Shown: positions 1 through 9,603 of the stretch, piece by piece
Layout of the letters: every line of letters begins with the position of its first letter
Position numbering within the stretch: the stretch's first letter is position 1
NCBI GenBank assembly: GCA_030068145.1
Contig: JAPJBO010000248.1
Span: 1-64,000 of the forward strand
DNA from: Diplonema papillatum
Taxonomy: Eukaryota; Euglenozoa; Diplonemea; Diplonemida; Diplonemidae
Direction: 5' to 3'
DNA length: 64,000 bases
The notes under the pieces: generated by a model
Told to the model about the DNA's origin: nothing
What the model saw: only the letters and a program-made list of their open reading frames with translations
Databases searched by the model: none
Made by a program: the position numbers and the translations under genes

Positions 1-300
1 GTGCAACAGTTGATGGTAAAGTCGTAGCTGGTGCCACGGTTGGAGGCGCAGTTGATGAAGCAACAGTTTACGGTACACTTGCTGCGATGCATAATAATAA
101 CAGTTGTAGCTGGCGCACGTCGTTTGAACACTATTAGCAGGCGTCACAGCAGGGGGCGCAACAGTTGGTGCAACAGTTGATGGAACACTTGAGCACCATC
201 GTCGGAGGCACAGCTGCTGACGGTGCAGTGGTGGCTGGTGCAACTGTCGATGGAGTAGTTGTAGCAGGTCCACGGCTTGAGGCACAGCAGTAGATGTCAC
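1..300. repeat. degenerate repeat at the 3' side of the Ingi-like element
   Basis: Short variants of a GCAACAGTTGATGG-like motif recur with drift through this stretch, for example near 5, 45, 63, 150-180 and 240. One plus frame reads as Ala-Thr-Val-Asp-Gly / Val-Val-Ala-Gly-like repeats but is broken by a stop near 138, so I do not call it coding. It lies downstream of the LINE ORF2 stop and may be its 3' untranslated region or a neighbouring minisatellite. The window edge cuts it. Confidence 0.45.
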
Positions 301-478
301 TCTTACCATGGGTGCAGCTCGGTCGGTCACTGTCCGTCAGGCGTGCACAGGCGGGCGTTACGGTGTGCAGACAAGCCGCATCTACCGCAAGAGCGCATCG
401 TCCCGGCTCCAGTTTCCAGCTACCGGCCGCGGCGCCGACGATGTCCTGCTTCAGGCTGATGAGACGGCCAGCCTACGG

Positions 479-3400
479 TCAGGCCCAGTCACTCGCGCTA
501 TCATCAGAGGGGAGCGCATCGGCAAAACTCAGCCCGCCTGCCGCCACTGACTCAAGGTCGGGCGTGTCCGGTCTGTCACCAGGCAACGTTTCGTCGACGT
601 GCCCAGATACAACCTCGCTCGCCTCCGAGTCAACAGGTTCTCTGCTGAAGCCCTCTGGCTGGCTACTCGCTGCGACACTCACGAGTGCACTTATCTGCGA
701 GGTGACTGTCTGAGAGCTCCAGACTGACCTACCGTCGCATATGCAGTCGCTTGTGGGCAGCGATTCCCCGTGGCCGGACTTTACCACGGCGAAACGGGGT
801 ATCAGCCCCGTGTCCTGCAAGTACTCAAGCGCCATTTCAGGGTGCTTGAACAGGACGTGCCACAGCTTGTCGGCGTTTGTTGCGCCCGACGGGAGGCGTG
901 CCGCCGGTTCGGGCCCTTTTCCTCTGGCCACTTTAGCCCACAAACTCATGCGGTGAGCTTGGCTCGAGGCTTCGACACATCCGATGAACATATGCTCCAG
1001 GACGTTCGGGTGGTAGCTTTTGCAGAACGCGCAGCTCCGATAGGCCCGCCTCCTCTCAAGCATATCCAGGTCCGCATAATCTGCAGCGTACATCGTCATT
1101 ACGAGCGGGTGGTGTCCGGTCCGGATCTGCCGGATCTCCCGCTCCGCCCGCACCGTAAGGTGGCAAGGGCGCTTGACGCTTCGCCCGTCTACAATCCTGG
1201 CGTATGGCATTGAGACGCGGTGTCGCTCAGCCCTGATGAACGCCGCGCGTGCCATCGGCTCGGTTGAGGCGAGGGTCGTAAACGCTTTATACCGTGTGAC
1301 TGCATCTTCTGCCGCTAACGGGGGCTCCCCGGGTGCGTTGCCTCTCGTCACCTCTCTGAAATGGTGGAAGGCCGCACGTTTCGCGAGGCTGTCAGTTACC
1401 TCGTTGCCGCGTAGGCCACAGTGCCCGTACACGAACTGCAGCGTTGTTGTGTAGCCCTTCTGGGAGATTGCGCTGAGCGCAGACCAGATGTACACGAGCA
1501 GCGGTTGCTTCTGCACTTGCGGGCCACCAGCCAGTAGACGCAGGAGCGACTGCGAGTCAGACAGGATGAGGATCCGCCGGGATTCGGGTGTGGGTGCGAG
1601 GATTTCCAATAGCGCCTTCATGGCTGCGGCCAGCGCTAGCGTCTCGGCTTTGAGGCTGGAAGGGAAACGGCCAGCTGTGTGGGCGAGGTGTGTCGACCGA
1701 AGGTTGCCAAGTTGACGGAACGAGTAGTCATGGCCGTTGGCGATGGTGATCGTTGGTGCACACTCTATCAGGGCGGCAGCCCCACCCCAGGTTCTGGTGT
1801 CTGCGTACTGCGTGGTCCATGGTTGCATGATGCGTTCAATGCGAGATCCAGGAGGTGGCGCCGGTGGTTGTTCTCTTAGTACGGACCCATCAGTCCACAC
1901 TGTGCAGTCGGGCACGGGAAGCTTGAGGAGGTATTGTTCGACGATCCGTTTCTTCTCAGCCGGACTACGCTTTTTCCCCTCAGGCAGGAAGGGATTGATA
2001 TCGACTGCCGGTCGAGGGAGCCAAGGTGCGAACGGGTTGAACGTGAGGCGTTCCCTCGGCTGCTTGTGGGTTCCGGACTTCACCGTCAGCTCTGCGTACC
2101 GACGATTCAGCGTCGACGGCCATCCGAAGGTGTCTGGCCACAGGTGCTTGCGAGGCATCATTCTCTCGCACAGGCTGCCGAGGCGCACGTCAATGTATGT
2201 TGCAATTGGGGGGATTCCGGCCTCGCGTGTTGCCACAAAATCAGATATGCCTTTACGGCAGCCAAGGACGTGAGCGATCGAGTTTGTATGAAGGCGTTCG
2301 AGGATGCCAATATATTTACTCGCCGAGAGTAACAGAAAGGGCCCGTAGACTGACAAGCAGTAAGTGACCGAGGGGATCACATACGTCAGATACATGCTAC
2401 GCAGTGTAGCAGTGCTGCACCCCCACGCTTTTCCAGACAGGTGGCGTAGTAGGTTAGCTCTCTGCGACATGCGCTTGACGGCACGTTCAGCATGCGGGTG
2501 GAACGTGAGCTCGTCGTCAATTATTAGGCCAAGAAACTTTGTCTGCTTGACCCAGCGCACGTTCACCGTCAGCTCGAGGATGACCCTTCGGTCGCGCGAC
2601 TCTCTATGGACGTCCAGTATGTCCTGGTTGGAGAATCCACTGCGGCCGTCGACCGTTTCAATGTGCTTCCCGTCGTGTTCAGCATATTCGGGTTCGTTGG
2701 CCACGAAGTTGTGGTTCCAGCGCGTTATCCACGCAGGCAGCTGCGCACCGGGAACACTGATGGTCTGCCTCGTACCCATAAAGCGCAATGGCGGCGGGAC
2801 TGTCCTTTTGTCCCGCGGGCATAGGAAGATGGCTTCGGTTTTGTGATGAGCCAGTCGCATTTTGGCTTTCGTCACCCATTCTTCAACCGCATCAACCACT
2901 TTCTGCGCCTTTGTCCCCAGTTCTGCTACCGAGGCCGCTGAGACGACCACCCCCACGTCATCAGCAAAAAGTGAAGGGGTTATGGTGTTGGGACCGGCAG
3001 TCGTGCTCCCGAGAGAGCCGCGGAGATCTTCAAGCTTCAGGCCCAACCCGTCAATACAGAACAGGAATAATAATGGGCCGAGGACTGTGCCCTGGGGGAC
3101 GCCACGCCCCAAGGAAACCTTCTTCCCAATCGTGCCGTCGATTTTGTATGCGGCTGTTCGTCCCTGCAGAAAAGCGTGCAACCATTGCAAGTAACGTGGT
3201 GGTACTCCACGCTTTTCCATCGCATTGAGCAGGAAGTCGTGGTCTACAGTGTCGAATGCGTTTGCAAGGTCAAACGACAGTAGGCACGAGAAATCTCCTC
3301 TACTGCGAGCCTGGTCCATGGCTGTGACTATGCTCATGGCCTGCTCTTCCGTGCCGCGTCCTTTTCGGAATCCGCCCTGTGAGTCACAAAAGGGTCGGAC

Positions 3401-5302
3401 GGATTTGTCCATCGGGTTATCGGTGGTAAAGATTAAACGGTTCTTTACCATGACCTCCAACAGCTTCGCGATCACACTCGTCAGTGAGATCGGCCTGTAC
3501 CCCTCAGGTGTACTGTGGTCCCTGTTAGGCTTGGGGACAGGTATGACGTGGGCCTGCCTCCAGCTTGGGGGGACCACTGCTGTCGTCCACGAGATGTTGT
3601 ACACCTCAAGGAGGAGCCTTTTGGTGTCGTCACCTACGTGTGCCAATACCGTCGAGCATAGGCCGTCGGGATCCAGTGACGTTGTTTTGCGGAGCTCGGC
3701 GATTGCCCGGTTGAGCTCCAACTCTGTGAACAGTGTCTCCGCCACTTCGATCTCGCCACTGAGCTGTAAGCTAGGTTTCCACTGCTTGGACAGCTGGGGA
3801 CTATTCAAATCAAGTCGGCATATATCCGACAGGTGCTCCCCAAAGATGTCAGCCTTTTCCTTGGCATCCACCACTCGCGTGTTACCGACCTTGATTGGTG
3901 GGACGGAGTACCGTTGTGACCTGCCGTCAATCCTCCGTATTTGCCGGTAAAGAAGGCCGATATCCGAGAACAGATTGATCTTGGATACTATCGTGTCCCA
4001 ATACCCAGCTTTCGCCCTCGTTGCCGCGGAGGTGAAGGACTCCTTTAACTTCTCGTAGGCGCTTGTCTTTTCCTCGTTCTGAGGGTCGGCCGAAGCCTCC
4101 GCATGCGCCGTCGCCTTCTCCTTCTCCAAGCGGCTGAGTTCGGGCGTCCACCAAGCTTTGTGCACCCGACCGGATGAGGATGCAGGCACGAATTTACGCA
4201 GACCAGCTTGGAGAATGGTCGTTGCCTTTTCAGCGAGTTCAGCGTTAACAGACAGCCTCCCTGCGAGAAGTCTCCTGCTCTGCTCGTCAAGGAACGATGC
4301 CATCTCCTCCCAGTCAGCTTTCGCCCAGGAGTACCCTTTGCGGGTTTGCGTTTTAGTTAGCCGGTAACCTCTCGGTAGCTCAAAGTAGACCGGCCTGTGG
4401 TCGGAGCCCCATGGTTCAAGGGCCCTCCAGTTGACGACAGCATCCGGTATTGCGGCTGATATGACAACGTCAGGAGAGGAGGCCCTTGCATGTCTCCTGT
4501 GGCACATTGTCGATGTTGCAGGGTCGTTCCAAGTTTTGGCCGAGTTCAGCTGGAGCCAGTCATGGAGGGTTTCGCCCCCCGGGTTTACAGTGCCCCGTGA
4601 CCAATCCGTGTGGTGGACATTGAGGTCGCCGGCTATTATCACCGTGTCGTCCATTGGGAAGGGGTGCATGTTAATCTTCCTGGATTCTACGGCTGTTGGC
4701 TGTGGGGGTCTATAAACGTTGTAGACCTTTATCGGAGGTAGGCCTATGCGTTCGACTGCTACAGCAATGCATTCCATCGCTGTGTCATCATCGAAGGAGT
4801 CCACTGGTAGCAAGCTGGCTGCTAGATTGGACTTGACGAACGTTGCTACACCTCCGTACCCACCACCCCCAGGCCTGTCACGTCGGTACACCCGATATCC
4901 AGGAAGCTCGGGGGGCAGGGACCTGTCACTGAGCCAGGTCTCCTGCAACAGGAGAATATCGGGCTTGTAACGCTCGGTTAGGCGGCTGATTTCGTCCCTG
5001 CTGTTTGGCGGATACTCACGTGCCTTGAATGATCTGCAGTTAAAACAGATCACTCTCAGCAACTTTTCCGGGGCACATGTCACCGGCCGGTGTGCCTTCC
5101 CTCCTTCACTGGCGCCACTGTGTTTTGTCCTGCCGTGCGGTTTTCGTTGTCTGGCTCCGCGTGGGCCGGTACGGGGCGTTGCCAGACCCCGCATATTGGC
5201 AGGTGCTTGCTTTAGCCCCTCATTGTGGAAGTGTGGGTCGAAAGGCGTGCGAGGAGGTAGCAACCCTTCCCCTGGTCCTGAGCGGTGAGTCTCGCGGTCC
5301 AC
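479..5302 (-). CDS. LINE ORF2: APE endonuclease, reverse transcriptase, RNase H
   Basis: This 1607-residue protein would nick the target, prime reverse transcription and degrade template RNA. The endonuclease spans about residues 82-310, with N88, E121, a GDLN motif at 225-228 and SDH at 300-302. The RT spans about 530-820: motif A is SFDLANAFDTVDH near 675-687, motif B is GVPQGTVLGPLLF near 733-745, and the catalytic FADD is at 778-781. RNase H spans about 1131-1311 with candidate acids D1137, E1219, D1248 and D1303. A C-x2-C...H...C knuckle follows at 1423-1441. The tail is Ser/Asp-rich. The order endonuclease-RT-RNase H fits Ingi/I-type elements of trypanosomes. The start lies inside ORF1 and is in the +1 frame relative to it, so reinitiation or frameshifting is needed. 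All catalytic residues inspected are present. Confidence 0.93.
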   Translation of the reverse strand: MDRETHRSGPGEGLLPPRTPFDPHFHNEGLKQAPANMRGLATPRTGPRGARQRKPHGRTKHSGASEGGKAHRPVTCAPEKLLRVICFNCRSFKAREYPPNSRDEISRLTERYKPDILLLQETWLSDRSLPPELPGYRVYRRDRPGGGGYGGVATFVKSNLAASLLPVDSFDDDTAMECIAVAVERIGLPPIKVYNVYRPPQPTAVESRKINMHPFPMDDTVIIAGDLNVHHTDWSRGTVNPGGETLHDWLQLNSAKTWNDPATSTMCHRRHARASSPDVVISAAIPDAVVNWRALEPWGSDHRPVYFELPRGYRLTKTQTRKGYSWAKADWEEMASFLDEQSRRLLAGRLSVNAELAEKATTILQAGLRKFVPASSSGRVHKAWWTPELSRLEKEKATAHAEASADPQNEEKTSAYEKLKESFTSAATRAKAGYWDTIVSKINLFSDIGLLYRQIRRIDGRSQRYSVPPIKVGNTRVVDAKEKADIFGEHLSDICRLDLNSPQLSKQWKPSLQLSGEIEVAETLFTELELNRAIAELRKTTSLDPDGLCSTVLAHVGDDTKRLLLEVYNISWTTAVVPPSWRQAHVIPVPKPNRDHSTPEGYRPISLTSVIAKLLEVMVKNRLIFTTDNPMDKSVRPFCDSQGGFRKGRGTEEQAMSIVTAMDQARSRGDFSCLLSFDLANAFDTVDHDFLLNAMEKRGVPPRYLQWLHAFLQGRTAAYKIDGTIGKKVSLGRGVPQGTVLGPLLFLFCIDGLGLKLEDLRGSLGSTTAGPNTITPSLFADDVGVVVSAASVAELGTKAQKVVDAVEEWVTKAKMRLAHHKTEAIFLCPRDKRTVPPPLRFMGTRQTISVPGAQLPAWITRWNHNFVANEPEYAEHDGKHIETVDGRSGFSNQDILDVHRESRDRRVILELTVNVRWVKQTKFLGLIIDDELTFHPHAERAVKRMSQRANLLRHLSGKAWGCSTATLRSMYLTYVIPSVTYCLSVYGPFLLLSASKYIGILERLHTNSIAHVLGCRKGISDFVATREAGIPPIATYIDVRLGSLCERMMPRKHLWPDTFGWPSTLNRRYAELTVKSGTHKQPRERLTFNPFAPWLPRPAVDINPFLPEGKKRSPAEKKRIVEQYLLKLPVPDCTVWTDGSVLREQPPAPPPGSRIERIMQPWTTQYADTRTWGGAAALIECAPTITIANGHDYSFRQLGNLRSTHLAHTAGRFPSSLKAETLALAAAMKALLEILAPTPESRRILILSDSQSLLRLLAGGPQVQKQPLLVYIWSALSAISQKGYTTTLQFVYGHCGLRGNEVTDSLAKRAAFHHFREVTRGNAPGEPPLAAEDAVTRYKAFTTLASTEPMARAAFIRAERHRVSMPYARIVDGRSVKRPCHLTVRAEREIRQIRTGHHPLVMTMYAADYADLDMLERRRAYRSCAFCKSYHPNVLEHMFIGCVEASSQAHRMSLWAKVARGKGPEPAARLPSGATNADKLWHVLFKHPEMALEYLQDTGLIPRFAVVKSGHGESLPTSDCICDGRSVWSSQTVTSQISALVSVAASSQPEGFSREPVDSEASEVVSGHVDETLPGDRPDTPDLESVAAGGLSFADALPSDDSASDWA

Positions 5303-8204
5303 CGGACAACCTGCCAGCGGTGGTGGGAGAGCTCCTCCTACTTGGGTGCGGCGACTCAGAACGGCTCGGCGTGGGTGTTTGTGCCCTCACTGTTGTATAG
5401 GGTTGGTACTTGGGGCGGGGTGCATCCTGCTGAGTGAGCGCTCTGTCCGGCGTGGGCGCAGGTTGATCTTGTCCAGGTACAGGTCCCCTACAATCGACAT
5501 GTTCCTCTCCCATTGTGGCGCTTGTTACACAACTGTGTTCCGATCGAGAACAATGAACAGACCCTCCAGAGGCTGCTGGCTCCCGACGTTCGGAGGCATC
5601 AGTCACGGCCCGTTCAACAGCAGCGATGTCAGAGGGAGCCGGTAACTGGGAAGTGGGGGGGCACTCGTCTCGGGATAGCACACCGGAGAGGCTTGGTGCC
5701 GCCCCCGCTACCATCGGGGTGGATGTTGGACAGGAAACGGCCTCCCGGGTAGTCACCAGGTCCGGTGAACATGTGACGGCCACAACGGTGTAGTCAGATG
5801 TCTCGCCAGCAGGAGTCAACGTTAGCGGGCCGCCTGTCCGGCCTGGCAGCAGGGGTGGGCTCGAAGTGGTACTTACTGCATGGGCCGCTGGGGTGCGATG
5901 GGTTGCTGTGCAAACACCGCTAACGTTACCATCGGCTCGAAGACAGACAGGCGCCTCCCGAGGGCGGCAGGCCGTGGAGTCCCTTTCCCTGCGAGGTGCT
6001 GACTCTGCGTCACTGGGAGGGGTGTTCCCACGGTGTCCATCACGTGGGCCCTCATCAGAATTTCTGCGTCGTCTCCGTGATTCGTCGCCCCCATGGGTGA
6101 CCGCGGCTGAACGCCGATCCCGCGCCCTGGATGACGAGCCTATTGCGGCATGATCGTGGTAGTCAGCCTCAGTCCTGGCGGTGACAGATCGTACAAGTTG
6201 GGCACCTTGCATCGCAGCCTGCGGGCAGTAGGTCGTCTGTTGCGGGGCAGCACGGTTATAACCCTGCTTCAGGGTATTGATCTCAGCTCGCAGCTGAGCA
6301 GCCTCAATTTGTGCCGAGTTCTCGGAGGGTTGGGGCAGCTGTCGCTTGAGGCTTGCCAATTCGGCCCGGAGTTGGTGTAGCTCGATTGAGGGCTGGTTTG
6401 CCTCTTGTCTCAGCGTTTGAACATCAGCTTTGAGCTGCTGCATCATAGCAGCCGGCGTGTGTGTGGTGGTGTGCGAGAGGATGGCTTGGAGCGTGGCTTC
6501 GAGGCTGGCCATCCTTGCTCCCAGTTCCGATTCCCCCGTTTGGCCAGCCACCGTGTTTTCCTGCCGGCCAGTTTGCCCAGCTTCCTTGCGGTCTTCCGTG
6601 TTCCCTGATTTTTTCCCGCACCCCGTTCCATCTTCATCGACTCGTTTACCGCCGAACAGTGGCTGCCCTTCCCCGGTGTCCACGTCCATGTCAGTTTGCC
6701 CCTGTGCACAGCCCGGGGTCTCCCCCGCCACTTTCCACATGAGCTCTGCTTCACGCCCGCGTGGAAATCTCTGACGGAATTCCTGGTAAGTCAGGCTCTC
6801 CTTGGAGATAGGGTCCCGTCTCCTTTCACCCTGGGCGTGTTTTTGAGCACGGTACTCAGTGGAGAGCGTTGGTCCTGGGGCGTGCCTTACCGGGGGGGTC
6901 GGGTCGTCGCCGATCCTGCGGATTTTCAGGTTCACTCCTGACCGAGTGTTGTACTCCTCCTGTCCTGGCAGCCATTCAGAGAGCACGACCCAGTTCACCA
7001 GACGCCTTGTTCCTGCTTTCTTGAACAGAGGGGAGACAATCCACCCAAGCGCTTGGAGATTGGCGCGAAGTGTGGCAGCATTAGTGCCGCTCGGGATACC
7101 CTGCACCAGGAAGGTACCTTGTACTGGGGGGAGCAGCCCCTGTGTAGCGAGTTCGCGCCTAACCCCGTTATAGGCATCGTCTCTGACACGGATCCCGTAC
7201 CCCTTGCCAGCCTCAATGAGCCCGCAGTGGGCGTCCCCAATCAGTGCCGCCACTTGCAGCGCATGGTCTAGCGTGCAAACCCCCAATTGTACAACCCTGA
7301 AGGGCGATGTATTTAGGGGGGTCACGAACACAGCGCCCACCCCGCTGGACCGGATAAGCTGCTCAGACTCTTCCAGGGGTACTGTTACCCGTACCTCACA
7401 GAAGCCATCCCCAACTCGCGCCCCCCATGCATCGGCCACCTTATCCATCATAAATCTGCCGTTCAGGAGGTGCTGTGTTAGGAGTACCGGGTTCTTTTGT
7501 AGGGACTGCAGCTCTGGGTCTGGGGCCGTCACTAGGGTCGCCGAAATTTTAAGGGCGAGGAGTGGGGTCTCCCAACCAGGGTACAGTTTTTCTCGTTCAC
7601 CTAGCAGTCCATCATCGCGTACCACTGTGACGCGGACTTTCGGGTCCTTTCGGGTCGCGCCGGACGAGCTGGGGGGGCTGCCAGCCCCCCTGCCGGTACT
7701 ACCACGGCCGCCTGCACCCGGTCTCCGGCCACCCCCTCGGAGATTAGGCACTACACAAAGTGCTTGGGAAAGTCCGCTGTCAAACCCAGACTCGCGCAGT
7801 GACATCTCTAGGGGAAGAGGGGTTCCGCTGCCCCGGATTACCCGGGCTTCTGGGCCAGGGATGAGGTCCTCCAGCACATCTCCAAGGTAATCGTCCAGCT
7901 TGGCGGTCACGCAGTGCCTCTTGCCATTCACGTCCGTCACGAAGAACGTTGTGACAGGTGAAGTTGGGGGGTGTGTAACGGCACCTTGGGGTGCTTGGGC
8001 CGCTTGTGTCATTGTTTTCCAGGCTCCCCCAGCGGTCCCCTGTTCAGGCTGGGTCAGCCACGCCGTCAGGTCAGCCGGTGATTCACTGTGGGTCGCCAGT
8101 GTGTGGAACAATAGAAGGACCTCCTGGAGTAAGGCCGCCTTTTTCTCGTACTCCCTCCGCAGGGCTCTGCGGCGCGCTCCCTCGCGGTCGTAACGCCTTA
8201 TCAA
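5220..8204 (-). CDS. LINE ORF1 with ubiquitin-like domain, RRM-like region and coiled coil
   Basis: This 994-residue protein occupies the ORF1 position, where LINEs encode an RNA-binding chaperone. Residues 86-158 match the ubiquitin fold in length and pattern: a GK turn near 94-95, an RVIR segment matching the ubiquitin QRLIF strand, a SLRESGF segment matching TLSDYNI, and a terminal LRGG at 155-158. Residues 362-412 read as an RRM-like strand-helix pattern similar to LINE ORF1 RNA-binding domains. Residues 557-650 form a Gln/Leu-rich coiled coil. The C-terminal 340 residues are low-complexity Ser/Thr/Pro/Arg. The ORF overlaps ORF0 by 122 nt and ORF2 by 83 nt. The ubiquitin-like call rests on my eye alignment, not on a search. 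An LRGG end followed by a Gly/Arg linker is what deubiquitinases cut, so self-release is possible (inference). Confidence 0.82.
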   Translation of the reverse strand: MIRRYDREGARRRALRREYEKKAALLQEVLLLFHTLATHSESPADLTAWLTQPEQGTAGGAWKTMTQAAQAPQGAVTHPPTSPVTTFFVTDVNGKRHCVTAKLDDYLGDVLEDLIPGPEARVIRGSGTPLPLEMSLRESGFDSGLSQALCVVPNLRGGGRRPGAGGRGSTGRGAGSPPSSSGATRKDPKVRVTVVRDDGLLGEREKLYPGWETPLLALKISATLVTAPDPELQSLQKNPVLLTQHLLNGRFMMDKVADAWGARVGDGFCEVRVTVPLEESEQLIRSSGVGAVFVTPLNTSPFRVVQLGVCTLDHALQVAALIGDAHCGLIEAGKGYGIRVRDDAYNGVRRELATQGLLPPVQGTFLVQGIPSGTNAATLRANLQALGWIVSPLFKKAGTRRLVNWVVLSEWLPGQEEYNTRSGVNLKIRRIGDDPTPPVRHAPGPTLSTEYRAQKHAQGERRRDPISKESLTYQEFRQRFPRGREAELMWKVAGETPGCAQGQTDMDVDTGEGQPLFGGKRVDEDGTGCGKKSGNTEDRKEAGQTGRQENTVAGQTGESELGARMASLEATLQAILSHTTTHTPAAMMQQLKADVQTLRQEANQPSIELHQLRAELASLKRQLPQPSENSAQIEAAQLRAEINTLKQGYNRAAPQQTTYCPQAAMQGAQLVRSVTARTEADYHDHAAIGSSSRARDRRSAAVTHGGDESRRRRRNSDEGPRDGHRGNTPPSDAESAPRRERDSTACRPREAPVCLRADGNVSGVCTATHRTPAAHAVSTTSSPPLLPGRTGGPLTLTPAGETSDYTVVAVTCSPDLVTTREAVSCPTSTPMVAGAAPSLSGVLSRDECPPTSQLPAPSDIAAVERAVTDASERREPAASGGSVHCSRSEHSCVTSATMGEEHVDCRGPVPGQDQPAPTPDRALTQQDAPRPKYQPYTTVRAQTPTPSRSESPHPSRRSSPTTAGRLSGGPRDSPLRTRGRVATSSHAFRPTLPQ

Positions 8205-9396
8205 TCGACTTTGCCTTCGCGTGAGCTTCCTGAGTATATTGCGAGGGGGGGGCGAGAGGCGAGGCTGTTTGGGTGGTGTCGTCGCAACTAGACGGGAAGT
8301 GTTCCTCGGGGCTAACGGGTACGACAGATGTTATCGTTGACATCCGCATTACCGAGGCTCTCTCTGGGAGCAAGATCGCATACGTTGGGGGGCCTCCAGT
8401 GGTGTCATGGGTGTGTCCCCCCGGTCCAGCCCGAGAGTACAAGCCGCTGGCGGAGTGTTCCCTACCTAGTATGGGTTCTCGGTAATCCAGGTAGTCCTCG
8501 GCATCGCAGTACCCCACCGAGGACCCAACGGCGAATGGGGAACCCGACCCCGAATCAGAGTCGCCCATGCTGTGCGCAGCCAAGTCTTCCGACAACTGCG
8601 AGCAGCCACAATCACCCACTGATACAGTTTCCTCCAGCAACTTGTCACCGGCAGACATGTACCTGCACCTTGTCAGGATAGATCTGCCGTCACTGCCAAA
8701 GTTAGCGGTACTAAGCCCCCCTAAGTTGCTATCGGCCGTGACACAGGGCCTTTCAATCGTGCACACGTCGCCTACCTTCACGTTGCAACTATTCGTTAAC
8801 AAGTATCCGACTAGACGTGGTGATCCTGTTCCTAGATACAAGCCGCCATTTCTTGCGGTTAGGCATGCGTCTCTCATTCGAGCATCTTGCACAAACGATG
8901 TGGCGTTGCAGACTGCAGGACTAGTTCGAACTCTCAAGCCGCCGGAGCACACGAAGAACCAGTTGTCCCGGGTAGACAGGCTGGTAATGTCAACAGCACG
9001 AGCAGACAGTCCGTATTCGCGACCGCGCTTGTACTTTAAGAGGGTGGGCGATCCAATTTGGGCGTCAAGTGAATACGGGCCTACGTTCCCGACGGTGCCG
9101 TCCGAGGCGACCCGCGAGAGTGGTCCGGGGTCACGCGCGTCGGCCGTCGTTGTTACCGTCACGTTCAGCGGTCCCTTGAAGTGCAGCATCAAGCACGGAG
9201 CCATTGCGTGATGTCTAGTGGGTGCGTTCGGGATCAACAAGAACAGCGGTGTTGAGTCTGGGTCCAGCAGCTTGCCGTCGTGGGTCGCGTGCGAGAGGGC
9301 TGGCACGATCCGCGAGATCCACACGCGGTTGCAGCCAGCAGACCGAGCGAGGACGTCGTTGTGCAGGCCCAGTGCGAACAAACGCCGGTCCTCCAT
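8083..9396 (-). CDS. upstream ORF (ORF0) of the Ingi-like element, unknown function
   Basis: The open frame runs back through the poly(A) run at 9415-9403, where it encodes a lysine run, so I take the ATG at 9396 just after that run as the likely start (about 437 residues). The N-terminal 250 residues are mixed alpha/beta-like with many cysteines (for example CSGG, CNATS, CRYM and CGCS motifs). The remainder is Ser/Pro/Gly-rich. No domain was recognised. It overlaps ORF1 by 122 nt in a +1 relationship, the same geometry as ORF1-ORF2, which argues that it belongs to the element. Alternatively it is a host ORF interrupted by the R2/CRE-like insertion. Confidence 0.5.
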   Translation of the reverse strand: MEDRRLFALGLHNDVLARSAGCNRVWISRIVPALSHATHDGKLLDPDSTPLFLLIPNAPTRHHAMAPCLMLHFKGPLNVTVTTTADARDPGPLSRVASDGTVGNVGPYSLDAQIGSPTLLKYKRGREYGLSARAVDITSLSTRDNWFFVCSGGLRVRTSPAVCNATSFVQDARMRDACLTARNGGLYLGTGSPRLVGYLLTNSCNVKVGDVCTIERPCVTADSNLGGLSTANFGSDGRSILTRCRYMSAGDKLLEETVSVGDCGCSQLSEDLAAHSMGDSDSGSGSPFAVGSSVGYCDAEDYLDYREPILGREHSASGLYSRAGPGGHTHDTTGGPPTYAILLPERASVMRMSTITSVVPVSPEEHFPSSCDDTTQTASPLAPPSQYTQEAHAKAKSIDKALRPRGSAPQSPAEGVREKGGLTPGGPSIVPHTGDPQ

Positions 9397-9415
9397 CCAA
9401 AATTTTTTTTTTTTT

Positions 9416-9603
9416 GGAGCGCGGGACACTGTACTTGCCTTGTTGGTACAGCGGGGCTGCCGGTATCCGGTTGCTTCCGGAGCGGTAGTCCACTTCTTCA
9501 GCACACAGTGAACGCCACCTCACTGCGACCTGGGCTGGCCTGCATCTGAGTGCAGGTCCGACCAGGTAAAAAAACCCGCGATGCAGTGACTCTTCCCCCT
9601 GCA
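9416..9603 (-). other. 3' untranslated region of the R2/CRE-like element
   Basis: About 190 bp lie between the RT stop and the 13-nt A run. No coding signal was seen. It includes a T7 run near 9569-9575 on the minus strand. It may hold the RNA structure recognised by the RT (inference from R2). Confidence 0.45.

Larger units (their letters stand above)
1..9402 (-). mobile_element. Ingi-like non-LTR retrotransposon with three overlapping ORFs
   Basis: Three long minus-strand ORFs overlap head to tail: ORF0 from 9396 to 8083, ORF1 from 8204 to 5220 and ORF2 from 5302 to 479. ORF2 carries the APE endonuclease, RT and RNase H of Ingi/I-type LINEs. The upstream limit is a run of 13 A (minus strand, 9415-9403), read as the tail of the neighbouring R2/CRE-like element. 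The 3' end is not defined inside the window. All three ORFs are uninterrupted over more than 8.8 kb, which suggests a young or recently active copy. Confidence 0.75.

Noticed and set aside
1-138. Plus-strand Ala/Thr/Val/Gly repeat reading frame
   Set aside because: Stopped near 138, degenerate, and on the opposite strand to every supported gene.
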